Assembly (NCBI GenBank): GCA_019096065.1
Contig: JAGUCH010000005.1
Coordinates: 7,254,001 to 7,318,000, forward strand
Length of the DNA stretch: 64,000 nucleotides
Direction of reading: 5' to 3'
Origin: Paracyclopina nana
Lineage: Eukaryota > Arthropoda > Copepoda > Cyclopoida > Cyclopettidae
In this document: piece after piece, positions 33,014 to 43,776 of the stretch
Numbering within the stretch: the first letter of the stretch is position 1
Layout: the number at the start of each line of letters is the position of its first letter
The notes under the pieces: model-generated
The model's input: the letters and a program-made list of their open reading frames with translations, nothing else
The model's database searches: none
What the model was told of the DNA's origin: nothing
Program-made: the position numbers and the translations under genes

Positions 33014-33416
33014 GAACTTTTTTGCAAGAAGGATTGCAGCTTTTTCATTCAGTAACCTTTACTTATTTTTTGACATTATATATTAGTCAAAATGAATGCT
33101 GTTGCTGTTCTGGCAAACATGTATAGAGAAGACTGGTGTCCTACTCATCTGATAGAAACCCAGACCAGGTCAAACTGTTAACCAGGACAAGGACCAACTG
33201 TTCACCAGGACCAACTGTTCACCGGGGCCAACTGGCATAAAGGACACAGAAACTAACCAATAAGTTTTTAATGACATACGCCATCCATGACCAAAGCTTT
33301 TTGTCTTTGCTCTCCAAAATCTATTTATGTCCTGGTAAACCTTTGTCAGCCATGGCTAACCATGTAGCTCAAGTCAGAAATGGTGACTCAAGTCACTCCT
33401 TCACTGGCTGGTCTGG
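33014..33416. other. Core of FB4, right of FB3
   Basis: Unrecognised sequence with a short imperfect repeat AGGACCAACTGTTCACC at about 33185-33230. No gene supported. Confidence 0.4.
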
Positions 33417-33917
33417 GCGGCCGTACTTGGATCGACTAGGACATACTGTCCCTGGATAGACTACAACAGATCGTCCTTGGATAGACAGACAGAACTCATA
33501 GTCCCTGGATCGATGAGACGGATAGTCCTTGGATCGACTACTATGACTTAGCAGGACCTAGGTCGACTAGAACCAACTGTGCTAGGATAGACTGACATAA
33601 CTGACTGTCCCTGCATCGAAAAACGGATCGTCCTTGGATCGACAGCTAGAACGTACAATACAATGTTAGAATTCAACAAAAACTTTTGTTCCATCCAAGG
33701 ACTGTATGTTCTCATAGTCGATCCAAGGACGATTCGTCTTGTCGATCCAAGTACATTTCGTTTTTCTTGTCTAACCTAATACATTTCAGTCCTGGTCTAT
33801 CCAAGGACTGTGTGTTCTGACAGTCGGTCCACGGATGATCCGTTTTGTCGATGCAAGGCCAGTTCGTTGTAGTCTATCCACGGACGATCCGTTGTCGATC
33901 CAAGGGTAGGAGTCCGC
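33417..33917. mobile_element. Small foldback element FB6 with TTGGATCGAC repeats
   Basis: The left half has repeated CCTTGGATCGAC, the right half its complement GTCGATCCAAGG, around a short centre near 33660. Ends GCGG..(G)TACTTGG and CCAAGGGTAGGAGTCCGC. Flanks TGGTCTGG and TGGGCTGA agree at 6 of 8 positions, a possible decayed 8-bp duplication. Same family as FB5. Confidence 0.65.
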
Positions 33918-34930
33918 TGGGCTGAACTGACTGCACTAGGTCATTAAATCTTAGGAACCCAAGTTAGTCCTTGGTAGTATGTGGTTAACCAAGTCACCAA
34001 ATGGCTTCCAAAGTCAGTTCTTTTTGCTCGAGTGAATTCAAATCAGGCATGGTTATACAATTTAACCTCAACTTAGTATGTTATAGAATAGTAATTCAGC
34101 CCACTCCCAATGCTGCTTCAGGCAGAAAATTATCACTAACTGTTATTCATTAAATAGCATTGCATTGCATTTGGTAGAAATCTATGTATGGATAAACAAT
34201 CATAGCCACATTTAGCTTGAGAGCCCTAAGTCAAGGAAATTTTCAGGGCCTTCTCTGTTGCATGAAAGGCAGCAAAAATCTAAATGTGGCCTAGCTTGTC
34301 TAACAGCTAAAAAGAAATTCAATCAGGGATAAAACAACAGCCTCAAATTTAACATCATTTTTCACAGTTTCTTGTGTGAAAACAGGGGAGCCACATAGGT
34401 AGCAGTGAAATGTGGAGGGCTTTGGTCTAACCTCCAGAAAAATTAGAATGAAAAAAATTGAGTGGGGGCGGGCCTTTTGCCCACTCCCAATAATATGCAT
34501 CAATCAAATTAGCATTGCTGTTTGTGTTTAATGGGATGAAGGTTTAAATCCCCAAGATGATCTATATTATAAGGTGAGCTCATGTCGCAGCTTTACTATA
34601 GCACTGCGTCTGTCTATGCTGTGGCAAGCTTCTAGACGAAATTTTAATAGAGCACTGTGGATTTTGCATCTTCACATTTAAGAATTTAGCCAGATATTGA
34701 CTGAAAATGCCAAATGGGCTTCGAGTTTGATTTTTTTCTGAACATATCTGGTAGCTCAACAGAAAAAGATTAGCCGGCTTGCCAAGAATTTCTCGCAAAA
34801 ATCGCACCCTCGCGCTATGAAGTAAATTACATTAGCGCCCTCTTCACTTAAACGAAAAACTAAAATAGATTGAGTGATTTCAAGTTACTTTTTACCGTCA
34901 ACATTTGCCTTACGATATGGGGCTGTAAAT
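33918..34930. other. Core of FB4: intergenic with one dispersed repeat
   Basis: 34690-34850 is an inverted copy of 20215-20362 (CGCGCTAT..AAGTAAATTA side). A GGGGGCGGGCC-like word near 34465 hints at an H-family remnant. The rest is unrecognised. Confidence 0.45.
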
Positions 34931-34954
34931 CCCATCTTTGGAAAAACAGAAACT

Positions 34955-34999
34955 GCCGCATTCTGCCCAGTGGCCTACGGCCACTGGGCAGAATGCGGC
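34955..34999. repeat. Perfect 21-bp-stem hairpin
   Basis: CCGCATTCTGCCCAGTGGCC, loop TAC, then its exact complement, plus one more G-C pair. It contains CAGTGGCC, reminiscent of the FB4 terminus. Confidence 0.85.
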
Positions 35000-35094
35000 C
35001 AACATACAAAATTTGCTTGGGGTAGAGGCAATCATAAACTTTTGCTCAACTTCAGCTTTTTCATTCATAATGCTGATCAGAGTAGTAAATTTCA

Positions 35095-35310
35095 TGTGTT
35101 GCTTTGGTGGCTCAGTGACAGATTGTCTGATTGCAATGCAGTCAGACCCAGGTTCAAATCCCATAACAGGCAGTTATTTTTCTGGTTTTTTCTGGATTGC
35201 AATTTACTTCCTGGTCGATATCCTGGTTTGGTTTCCTGGTGCAGTTTCCTGGCAAAAAACTGGGGAAAGACATAGGTCACAGCGAAATGTGGAGGGCGGG
35301 CCGAACAAGT
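35095..35310 (+). mobile_element. SINE-like repeat S1 (tRNA-related head, CCTGGTCGATATCCTGG tail)
   Basis: Head with A box GTGGCTCAGTGACAGA and B box AGGTTCAAATCCC. The tail has TTACTTCCTGGTCGATATCC, CAGTTTCCTGG and ends at CATAGGTCACAGCGAAATGTGG plus GGGCGGGCC. Same head-tail order as 43995-44210 and, inverted, at 37674-37805 and 57843-58066. Confidence 0.75.
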
Positions 35311-36689
35311 GGACTTGGAAGTGGACTTACGGACTTGACTTTGATGTACAAAGTTGTAGAGGAGCTCAGCACGACTTCAGAACAGTAAATAGATCCTTCT
35401 TGAGCCACTCCATTGCTGAGATATTGATCGTCAAAGTTTACTACTGCTGAGCCCCCAGAAAAAGTACTGTTTTCTGCTGAGTTTTCTGATTGGGCTGAGA
35501 CTTGGCACAAATGATCTACTAGATGCCATGAGTCAGCACTTCAAAGGATTTGGTGCTGAGCTGCTCAGCAGCAGAGTTATTTAGCCAGATATGCTTAGCA
35601 TATAAACCTGCTCAGCAGAGAACCAGCTGAGCAGTCATAAAATCTGATGACAGTTTCTAATAGCCCATAAGACAGTGATCATTTATCATATCAGTAAAGA
35701 CATTAGATATATCTCATCATTCTACTGAGTTCTGGTGCAAAGGTCTGAAAATGGGGTCAAATGGGAGGCTCAATAACTCAGCTGCTGAGCGCGTTTGGGC
35801 ATATGTTTACTTCGGATTATCTGCTCAAAATGTGACGGAGACCAATTGTACCAAGTTTCAGCTCGATCCGAGCACTTTGAAAAATCGGCCACTTTTTCTA
35901 AGGCTACCCCTGTGGGAAAACTCAACTTTTTCCCAAGTCCTCCGTTGCTGAGATATCGGGGGTCAAAGTATGGAAAACGGGACCTAGAAGGAGCGGTCTC
36001 TCAGAAAATTTCATTAACTAAGACATGATGGGGACATCAAGAACTACTTGCATATCAAATTTCAGCTCTCTAGCTCAACATTTAGAGTTGCTAAGTCAGT
36101 TGTTTACTTTGCTGAGACTCGGTCAAAATGATGTCTGATTTATTTGCAACAACTTTTGCTTCAATGACTTTGCTGTATCTTGTCATTTTTTATTGCTGAG
36201 CCACTTGGCTGAGATGCTGAGACTATTGGCTTCTGGAACCGCGATACAAAATGGCCTAGTCTCTGCGAATCTCTGAATATAACTAGTTGCTTTATTTGAA
36301 GGACCAAGCATATTTATAGACTCAAACAGGGAAGTGTAATGATAAAGGCAGCTTAATGGTGGAAGGGTTGCTATGCGGAATCGAAGGTTGCAAGGAAGTA
36401 GGAAGACGCAATGTGCAAGTCCATTTTGCACATTAAGACTTAGGACACAAGGGTATTTTGGGGTGCTGAGCAACTTTTGCTGCAATAGTTTGTATTGAGT
36501 CACGGTAGGGAAAAGAAGGGCAAAATTGGGCCAATTCCAATGCCCTGTCCAAAAAGTCGAAATTGTCCAAAAAGTCCACTAAGTTTGAAAAGTCAATAGT
36601 CCAAAAAGCCCATTAATTAAAAAGAGCTTCAACGTTTTTTGAGAACAACTGTGAAATCCATGTAGCTGAGAACCAACTTCATACTGATG
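35311..36689. other. CTGAG-rich dispersed repeat, core of FB4 right side
   Basis: Multiple GCTGAG and CTCAGCA words; 35940-36070 is a close relative of 15840-15965 (GAGATATCGGGGGTCAAAGT, GAAAACGGG, CATGATGGGGACATCAAG). No gene supported; frames up to 106 codons lack family features. Confidence 0.55.
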
Positions 36690-37565
36690 ATTGTGAGGAT
36701 TGTGAGGAGTGCACGAGTGTGAGGATTGTGATTATAGCTAATAAATCACAGTGTGAGGATTGTGAGGATTGTGAGGATTGTGAGGATTGTGAGGAGTGTG
36801 AGGATTGTGAGGAGTGTGAGGATTGTGAGGACTGTGAGGACTGTGAGGAGCGTGAGGAGCGTGAGGAGCATGAGGATTGTGAGGAGCGTGAGGACTGTGA
36901 GGAGCGTGAGGAGTGTGAGGAGTGTGAGGATTGTGAGGATTGTGAGGACTGTGAGGATTGTGAGGACTGTGAGGATTGTGAGGACTGTGAGGAGTGTGAG
37001 GAGCGTGAGGAGGTGAGGAGAGTGAGGAGAGTGAGGAGAGTGAGGACTGTGAGGATTATGAGGAGGGTGAGGACTGTGAGGACTGTGAGGAGTGTGAGGA
37101 GTGTGAGGAGGGTGAGGAGTGTTCGGAGTGTGAGGATTGCGAGGAGTGTGAGGACTGTGAGGAGCGTGAGGAGCGTGAGGAGGGTGCGGAGTGTGAGGAT
37201 TGTGAGGATTGTGAGGAGTGTGAGGAGTGTGAGGAATGTGAGGACTGTGAGGACTGTGAGGACTGTGAGGAGCGTGAGGAGAGTGAGGAGCGTGAGGAGC
37301 GTGAGGAGGGTGCGGAGTGTGAGGATTGTGAGGAGTGTGAGGAGTGTGAGGAGTGTGAGGACTGTGAGGACTGTGAGGACTGTGAGGAGCGTGAGGAGCG
37401 TGAGGAGCGTGAGGAGCGTGAGGAGCGTGAGGAACGTGAGGAGAGTGAGGACTGTGAGGAACGTGAGGAGGGTGAGGACTGTGAGGATTGTGAGGATTGA
37501 GAGGAGTGTGAGGACTGTGAGGACTGTGAGGACTGTGAGGACTGTGAGGATTGTGAGGATTCTGC
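36690..37565. repeat. Right arm of FB4: 9-bp minisatellite (GTGAGGACT/GTGAGGAGT)
   Basis: Complement of the left arm at 23885-24625. Frames of Cys-Glu-Asp and Val-Arg-Ser type are artefacts of the 9-bp unit. Confidence 0.93.
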
Positions 37566-37673
37566 TAATAAAGCATATGATAAGCCAGTTTCTATAATTA
37601 ATGAGACTGCTGTGTGCCTTTGTGTGATTTCGGAGTTTCTGTGCGCTGGTTATCTGGCCACTGCCGGAAACTG

Positions 37674-37805
37674 TACCAGGATATCGACCAGGAAGTAAAT
37701 TGTGATCCAGAAAAATGGAAAAATTTCTCTGACCCTAGCGGGATTTGAACCAGGTACAGTCTGTTCTGCAGCCGGACACTCTACCAGTGAGCCACCTGAG
37801 ACACA
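37674..37805 (-). mobile_element. SINE S1 remainder at the start of H1
   Basis: Continues from 23784 across FB4: the tail words (CCAGGATATCGACCAGGAAG) then the tRNA-like head on -, with B box GGTTCAAATCCC and A box TGGCTCACTGGTAGAGTG. The apparent tRNA lacks paired acceptor arms and is not called a tRNA gene. Confidence 0.75.
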
Positions 37806-37819
37806 TACATAATCATCAA

Positions 37820-38180
37820 TTTTATCTGCTACTTACTTAATTGAACACTTAAGGGCAGGCCATAGGCTTGCCAATTAACATTAAGCTTCAATGGTATGCC
37901 ATAGGTTTGCCATTACATAGTAATTGTGGAGTGGGCTGAAGGCCCACCCTCCACATTTAGCGGAATCAAATTATCTGCTACTTAATTGAACACTTTATGG
38001 CAGGCCGTAGGCCTGCCAATTAACATGATGCTTCAATGGTATGCCAAAGGTTTGCCATTACATAGTTATTGTGGAGTGGGCCGAAGGCCCACCCTCCACA
38101 TTTAGCGGAATCAAATTATCTGCTACTTAATAAAACACTTTAGGGCAGGCCTTAGGCTTGTCATTACATAGTAATTACGG
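37820..38180. repeat. ~140-bp tandem units of H1, about 2.5 copies
   Basis: Each unit has ATCAAATTATCTGCTACTTA, GGCAGGCC.TAGGC.TGCC and GTGGAGTGGGC.GAAGGCCCAC, the last two being small hairpins. The same units occur at 43777-43990 and 58076-58580. Confidence 0.85.
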
Positions 38181-38687
38181 AGTGGGTGGAATGGATCTTT
38201 ATTTGGGCCATTTTTTTTCCACCAAATGACAGACTTCTATTTTTCTCTGCTCTCATGAAACAAAATGAGTTGAAATTTTGTGTGCAGCTCCCATTTGTCA
38301 GGGCTACAATTTGAATTAATGACTTTTTTCTGATTCGGACCCCCAAGGGTACTTTTTTATAAGCTTTTTTAGTATATCTCCAATATCTCCAGCAGGCCTT
38401 GGCCAAATGAAGTGAATTTTTGCGTGGAGCCCTAATTTTGCATTCCCCATAACTTTTATAAGTATCATTTTTGCCCTTAAGTGATTCTACTAAATTGTAG
38501 GCTGATGGCATGTTTTTGTAATGATACTGTTCACTATCATCCTTGGATAGACTAGAATAACATAGTATCTTTATGGGTGGCAAATCATGTCCATCCTTCT
38601 AGCCCATCCATAGACTATGTTTTAAATGCAAATCCAAGAACTCTTCTACATCAGAGCAGTCGATCCAAGGACAGTTCTGTTTTGTCA
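38181..38687. other. Conserved non-coding body of H1
   Basis: Closely related to 58660-59190. A - strand frame of 139 codons here (38164-38583) has a 174-codon counterpart at 58480-59004; they share blocks such as KNSLHLAKACWRY and VPLGVRI. The differences include many that shift or scatter, and no family is recognised, so I rate a conserved protein as unlikely but not excluded. Confidence 0.45.
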
Positions 38688-39345
38688 ATTTATAGCATAT
38701 TGTCTCGTAGCATATTGTCTCATAGCATATTGTCACATAGTACAATGTCCATTGCATATTGGCTCATAGCAAATTGTCTCATAGGCATTTGTCACATAGC
38801 AAATTGTCTCATAGGCATTTGTCACCTTGCAAATTGTCTCATAGGATATAATGCTATGTGACAATTTGATATGAGACAATATGGATATTAGCATGTTTAG
38901 TTAAATTGGCTATTTTATAATTTGCTATGTGACAATATGCTATGAGACATTATGCTATGTGACAATTGGCTGTGTGCCAATACACTTTGAGACATTATGC
39001 TATGAGCCAAAATGCTATGTGTGTAACAATTTGCTATGTGACAATATGGTATGAGACATTATGCTTTGTGACATTATGCTATGAGACATTATGCTATGAG
39101 ACATTATGCTATGGGACTATATCCTATAAGACAATATGCTATGATACAAAAGCCTATGTGACAATTTGCTATGAGCCAACATGCTATGGTACATTATGCT
39201 ATGTGACAATATGCCATGAGACAATATGTTATGTGACAAATGCCTATGTGACAATATGCTATGCGACAATTTGCTTTGTGACAATTTGTTATGGGACATA
39301 ATGATATGAGACAAAATGCTATGGGACATAATGCTGGTGACATTA
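38688..39345. repeat. Inverted ~15-bp minisatellite (GCTATGTGACAATTT) in H1
   Basis: 38690-38850 reads CATAGCATATTGTCTCAT-type units; 38850-39345 reads the complement, TGCTATGAGACATTATGCTATG. This again is a foldback layout with minisatellite arms. Same array in H2 at 59185-59860; a fragment at 47130-47250. Confidence 0.85.
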
Positions 39346-39409
39346 TGTTTGGGCCCATGTAGCTTGATGTAGCACAGAATGTTACTTTATAATTATTCAT
39401 GCGGCCATA

Positions 39410-39799
39410 TACAGTCTGTCCGTTCAAAATTGGACGGTACGGGAATCTTAACTTTTGTCAGATATTCAAGAAATACAGGACTTTTAAATGATATCATTGG
39501 AAAGATTGAGCCTTTTTCCATCTTTTTTGTAAAAGTAGAAAAAATCAACCGAAAGAGGAAAAAGCCGGGCAAATTCAATTGTCCCAAGGCAAAACACAAA
39601 AGTGTCACGATAAAACTGATGCATCATTTATTTTTTGATGTCACGCGGAATTTATAATAATACTTTTTTTTGTCATAACACAAAAAAGATGTCCAAATGT
39701 TCTAGCTTTCCATTGATGCCCATTAATCCACAAAATTCATGAATTCATAACACAAACTTTTGATTCCCGCACTGTCCAATTTTGAACAGTCAGACGGTA
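39410..39799. mobile_element. Tc1/mariner-type MITE (in H1)
   Basis: Ends CAGTCTGTCCGTTCAAAATT and, inverted, CCGTCTGACTGTTCAAAATT, each flanked by TA. 386 bp, no transposase. Copy in H2 at 59931-60328, so it was present before the two H copies separated. Confidence 0.8.
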
Positions 39800-39839
39800 T
39801 TATGGAACATCCTAATTTGTGACAATTTAGAGGACTATC

Positions 39840-40260
39840 TTGGATAGACAAAAGATGGGTAGCACTTACATCAACGGGACAAATCAGCCTTGGTCATATT
39901 GGGAAAACATACTGTATTTGCATCGACAAGTCTTGCTACCTTCTGGTCAAAAAATCAGATCGAGAAATGTGAATAATTGCTTGAGCAGAATTGCGATTTT
40001 TGACTAGGCGCTTATTTGGCCTTTGTTTCACCTTGTCACCAAGTCATAGTAGTCAATCCAAAGACTATTCGTTTCATTGATCTAAGGACTGTTTGTCTTC
40101 ATAGTCGATCCAAGGATGATCCGTCTTGTCAATCAAGGGACTATGAGTTCTGTCTGTCTATCCAAGGGCGATCAGTTGCAGTCTATCCAAGGGCGATCAG
40201 TTGCAGTCTATCCAAGGAAAGTACGTCCAAGTCGATCCAAGTACAGCCGCCCGCTTCTAC
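39840..40260. repeat. TTGGATCGAC-type minisatellite, antisense half, in H1
   Basis: Repeated GTCGATCCAAGG/GTCTATCCAAGG words at 40045-40245; a few sense copies lie at about 38545 and 39838. H2 keeps a fuller version with both orientations (60960-61660). Confidence 0.7.
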
Positions 40261-40360
40261 TTCTAGCTCAATACCAAGACTGAGTTTGAACTTGAACCAC
40301 TGCCGATTGACGCCATGTGGCGATTGCAATTTTGCATCGCACATTTTTAACCAATGATAT

Positions 40361-41440
40361 AAAACTAAAACTGTAACTTGAAGCTGTTCTAGACTTCATA
40401 CAGGGCTGCTCAAAACTATGAGTTGTGGCTGCTCAAGACAACAAAGTGAGGCTGTTCAAGACCACAAATTACTAGAATTTGGACTTTTCATGGCGCAAAT
40501 TGTGGCTGCTCAAGACTACAAATTGACGCCACCCAAGTAAAAATTGAGGCCACCCAAGTCCACAAAGTGAGGCAGCTCAAGACAGTAATTTGAGGCTGTT
40601 CAAGATGTAAATTGCGGCTGCTCAAGACTACAAATTAAGGCCACTCAAGACTAAAAATTAAGGCCACTCCAGGGGCATCTCTAACGAGCAATCCTGATGG
40701 AACCATTCTACTTTTGAATCACGAAACTATGATAGTTATTTTGTCCTCCCCTAGGGAGCGCTTCAGTGGCGCTAGTACATAAAAATATCGCGAAATTCAA
40801 ATACAAGAACTGGATAAACCAGTTTGAGAGTGAGCGTTCACGCTCGCTTGCATCACATGCCTGAAAGCGTTACCAGCCTTTTTCAAACTTTAGCTCTTCA
40901 TAAAATAGATTGTGGCTGTTTTTATGGGTTCTTGGGGATAATTTTGAATCCATATATTCTAACACAAAGAAAAATCCACAGATTTAAATAAAAATTTCGT
41001 CCTGCACCCTACTGTAGCAGGGAGCCGGTCGGCCTACAGGTCGACCGCTCGCTGCGCGCCGTAGTATATTGAGTAGTGTAGTAGTATCATAAGTAAAAGG
41101 AATAAACCGCATGGACACATGTTGTCTGCGGCCTAGTATTGACCTCTGCTAGCCTTACAGGCCCGTCCCCGTCAGACGTAGCCTAGATCCGAGTAGTGGC
41201 TTGATAAGTCACAGCAGTATATCTCGACCTACTACACTACAATAGTATAGTGCGATGACATGCTAGCGCATGGAGCTCACCTTATACATTTAGCATCTAG
41301 CATGAGCATATCATAATCTTGGGCCACTCAAGACTGATAATTTGAGGCTGCTCTAGACTGCCAATTGAGGCTGCTTAAGACTGTCAATTGAGGCTGCTTA
41401 CGACTGTCAATTGAGGCTGCTTAAGACTGCAAGGGCTATT
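40361..41440. repeat. ~25-bp degenerate minisatellite (TTGAGGCTGCTCAAGACTACAAA)
   Basis: About 20 units at 40430-40668 and 41322-41440, split by the hAT-like insertion. Units vary between GAGGCTGCTC and GAGGCCACTC forms. Also at 61900-62200 (H2), 20080-20140 and, inverted, 53745-53890. Confidence 0.8.
40670..41321. mobile_element. Non-autonomous hAT-like insertion in H1 (652 bp)
   Basis: Starts CAGGGGCATC and ends ATAATCTTG, flanked by GGCCACTC twice (40662-40669, 41322-41329). H2 at 62140 has GGCCACTCCAGACTGAT with no insert, so it is an insertion with 8-bp duplication, although GGCCACTC is also a word of the host minisatellite. Terminal inverted repeats are weak. Body contains CTAGTA/TAGTAG words and a GC-rich stretch near 41020-41060. 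No gene. Confidence 0.65.
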
Positions 41441-41720
41441 CAGACTAAAAAAGTAGCCCAATATCAACTTCAAAAGAAGATGAGAAGATTCCCCTGGTCA
41501 AATTTTTTTCCCAATATTTTTGTTTTCATTTCGTTTTTCCCTATTATGTGCTAGCCTTGGAAGAGAAATAAACTAAGAACTATCTAGAAATTGAAATCTT
41601 ATCAGGGATTTTTGGTTACCGGTAGAGAAAAATAATTATGATGGTACAAAATTAGTACAAACTTTTGCTCAAAACCGTAGGCCCGCCCCCCGCTGTCCAT
41701 TTATGGACGCCTTTACCTAG

Positions 41721-41850
41721 TTGAATAGAGTCGCGAGATTTTCCAAACAGCATAATCCACAGTGCTGTATTATTTCGTCTTGAGGCTTACCACAATGAGT
41801 GCATTTACAGATGACAACTTTGGCCTCTTAAAGAAGAATGGAAAATCCTA
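41721..41850. other. Short unique spacer
   Basis: Sequence right of H1; nothing recognised. Confidence 0.4.
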
Positions 41851-42552
41851 TACAGTCTGTCCCGTAGATTTCTGTACATTTTGAAATCAGAAGTTAGTGT
41901 TAAAACTTCTGGAATTATTAGACACAATGGCTACCGTTGGAAAGCTTGAAACTTAAGCCATCATTTTAAGTTTTGAGATTTTTAAAAAGTATTAATTCAA
42001 ATTTTGATTTAGACCACAAAATTGATAGTTTCTCCAAATTCACACACATTTTCACTGATTTTTTTTATGAATAGTCTCTTTCACAAAAAAATTGGTTAAA
42101 CATTTGATCTTGATAAACAAAAAATCCCAAAGATGTGATGTTTCAAACACTAATTTTGAAACTTTTTTGTAGGCAGTGGCCTTATTGTCTTATTCCCTTT
42201 TACTGAAAAATATCCTTTCCAATCATCCACCTTTCTGATGAGCCAGCACAGTGCTGCAAGATTATTTTTCATGAAAAATGTCAAAAATTAGCCAGGATTA
42301 GCTTAGCTGAAAATTTGGTCAATAATAGCCGGTTTTGGCAAATTTGCATTTTTGGGAGAAAAATTAAGGGTGCCTCAGGAAAATTAAGTTTTCTCATTTT
42401 TTTTACTTTTAATTTCTTTTATCCATTGAAGCAAAAAAAGATGGCCAAAGATTCAAGCTTTCCAATGATATCCATTGTGTCTAATATTTCCAGAATTTGT
42501 AACACAAACTTTTGATTTCTAAGTGTACAGAAATCTCCGGGACAGTCTGTAT
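41851..42552. mobile_element. Tc1/mariner-type MITE (~700 bp)
   Basis: Ends TACAGTCTGTCCCGTAGATT and, inverted, TACAGACTGTCCCGGAGATT, continuing through TTCTGTACA, with TA at each border. No transposase frame. A left end of the same family is at 25893. Confidence 0.82.
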
Positions 42553-42889
42553 ATGCCTCTGATTGGCAAATTCCTTCAACTCATGACTTTCTTTGTATTA
42601 GTCTCAGCTAAATTACTTTTTTGAAGCAGTTCTCACAAATGAGCTGCTTTCAATTTCTGCCATCTAGCATCCATTACAGAAAATACTTTTGAATATTCTT
42701 TATTTCTCATGATTACTTATACAAGCAGAGTTAAAAGCAATGTAAGGGCAACAACTTTGGATGATCAGTGTCTGCATGAACCATCACTTTTTGACGCACA
42801 TTTATTGTCAAATAATGTCACACTTGAATGGTTTTAGGCCACATGCACTGTCTAAAACTGCATTGATAGGCTACACTTCGAGACAAAGG
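42553..42889 (-). other. 3' flank of ZF-E
   Basis: Resembles the flanks at 16200-16446 and 47575-47716 (AGTGTCTGCATGAACC, TTTATTGTCAAATAATGTC). On - it holds AATAAAGAATATTC at about 42690-42705, a likely poly(A) signal. Confidence 0.6.
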
Positions 42890-43776
42890 TTTTGTCACAA
42901 ATGTCATCTTTTGAATGGCTTCAGTCCCTCATGCACCATCTTGATATGCAATGAAAGCTTACCTTTTTCACAAATGTCACACTTGTATGGCTTCAGTCCC
43001 TCATGCACAGTTTTAGAATGTATTGAACAGCAACGTTTTTGACCAAAAGCTTTGTCACAAATGTCACATTTGAATGGCTTCAGTCCCTGATGTAACATTT
43101 TGATATGCTTTGAAAGGTTTGATCGATGACCAAACTGCTTGTCACATATGTCACACTTGAATCTTTTCTCTCCCTCATGCACCGTTTTGAAATGAATTGT
43201 TAGGTAATGGTTTTCTCTAAATGATTTGTCACAATTGTCGCACTTGAATGGCTTGTGTCTCTCATGCACTATTTTCATGTTTGTCACTGTTTTCAGGTTA
43301 TGTTGTTGGCCAAATTTCTTGTCACAAATGTCACAATGGAAAGGATTTCCATGCACTTGTTTTTTGTGACGAGAAAGGCTACTTTCCTGCAGGAATTGTT
43401 TATCACAAATGTCACATTTAAAAGGCATGCACCGTTATGATATGCCCATACAGGTTATCTTTTCGACCAAAGTGCTTGCTGCAATCATCACATTTGAATG
43501 GTTTCAGATCTTCATGCACTATTTTGATATGCCTTGTAAGGTGATGTTTTCCACCAAACTGCAAGTCACAAATGTCACACTTGAATGGTTTCAGTCCCTC
43601 ATGCACAGTTTTGATATGCCTTGCAAGGTCACCCTTTAAAGCAAACAATTTGTCACAAATGTCACACTTGTATGGCTTAAGTCCCACATGCACCATTTTG
43701 ATATGCGTTGAAAGGTGTGATCTATGGCCAAATGCTTTATCACAAACATCACAATGAAATGGCTTCAGTCCCTCAT
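42890..43776 (-). pseudogene. C2H2 zinc-finger remnant ZF-E, chimeric and rearranged
   Basis: 5' part 43418-43776: four mid-array fingers (FHCDVC, YKCDIC, FKCDIC, FKCDDC) whose upstream end is cut by an H-family fragment at 43777. At 43430 it joins, out of frame, a piece that matches the second finger onward of the family (MPFKCDICDKQFLQESSLSRH). That piece has six fingers, one with altered spacing (HNLKTVTNMKIVH) and one fused by deletion (YKCDICEKGKLSLH), and stops at 42904 after KPFKR. The head MNKCDICGQTF is missing. Confidence 0.85.

Larger units (their letters stand above)
23785..37665. mobile_element. Foldback transposon FB4 (13.9 kb including nested elements)
   Basis: Left end GGCAGTGGCCAGATAACCAG and right end its complement, flanked by an identical 8-bp duplication GGAAACTG (23777-23784 and 37666-37673). 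The intact target is visible in H2 (57.9 kb), where GGAAACTG occurs once and the flanks of both halves are contiguous. The outer 125 bp of the two ends differ at only about 3 positions. Inside them are 9-bp minisatellite arms (CTCACACTC type), inverted. The core holds FB3 with its LTR element, a smaller foldback FB6, a SINE copy and CTGAG-rich repeats. No transposase is recognised. Confidence 0.9.
23709..41720. mobile_element. Helitron/Helentron-like element H1, carrying a 13.9-kb nested insertion
   Basis: Starts at a strong hairpin (GGGGGGCGGGCCGAAGGCCC and on) and ends with a short hairpin GTCCATTTATGGAC ten bases before CTAG. The second copy H2 (57843-62500) has the same two ends. Here the element is interrupted after 76 bp by foldback FB4 (23785-37665) and later by a hAT-like element (40670-41321); its own sequence is about 3.5 kb. 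Hairpin plus CTAG at the 3' end and the absence of a clear target duplication suggest a Helitron or Helentron type, but no Rep/helicase gene is present. Internal modules: tRNA-like SINE, ~140-bp tandem units, two minisatellites and a mariner-type MITE. Confidence 0.7.

Noticed and set aside
38164..38583. Paired 139- and 174-codon frames in H1 and H2 as an element-encoded protein
   Set aside because: Similarity is explained by the duplicated DNA; the frames differ in length and ends, and part of the region occurs inverted within H2 at 60.4 kb.
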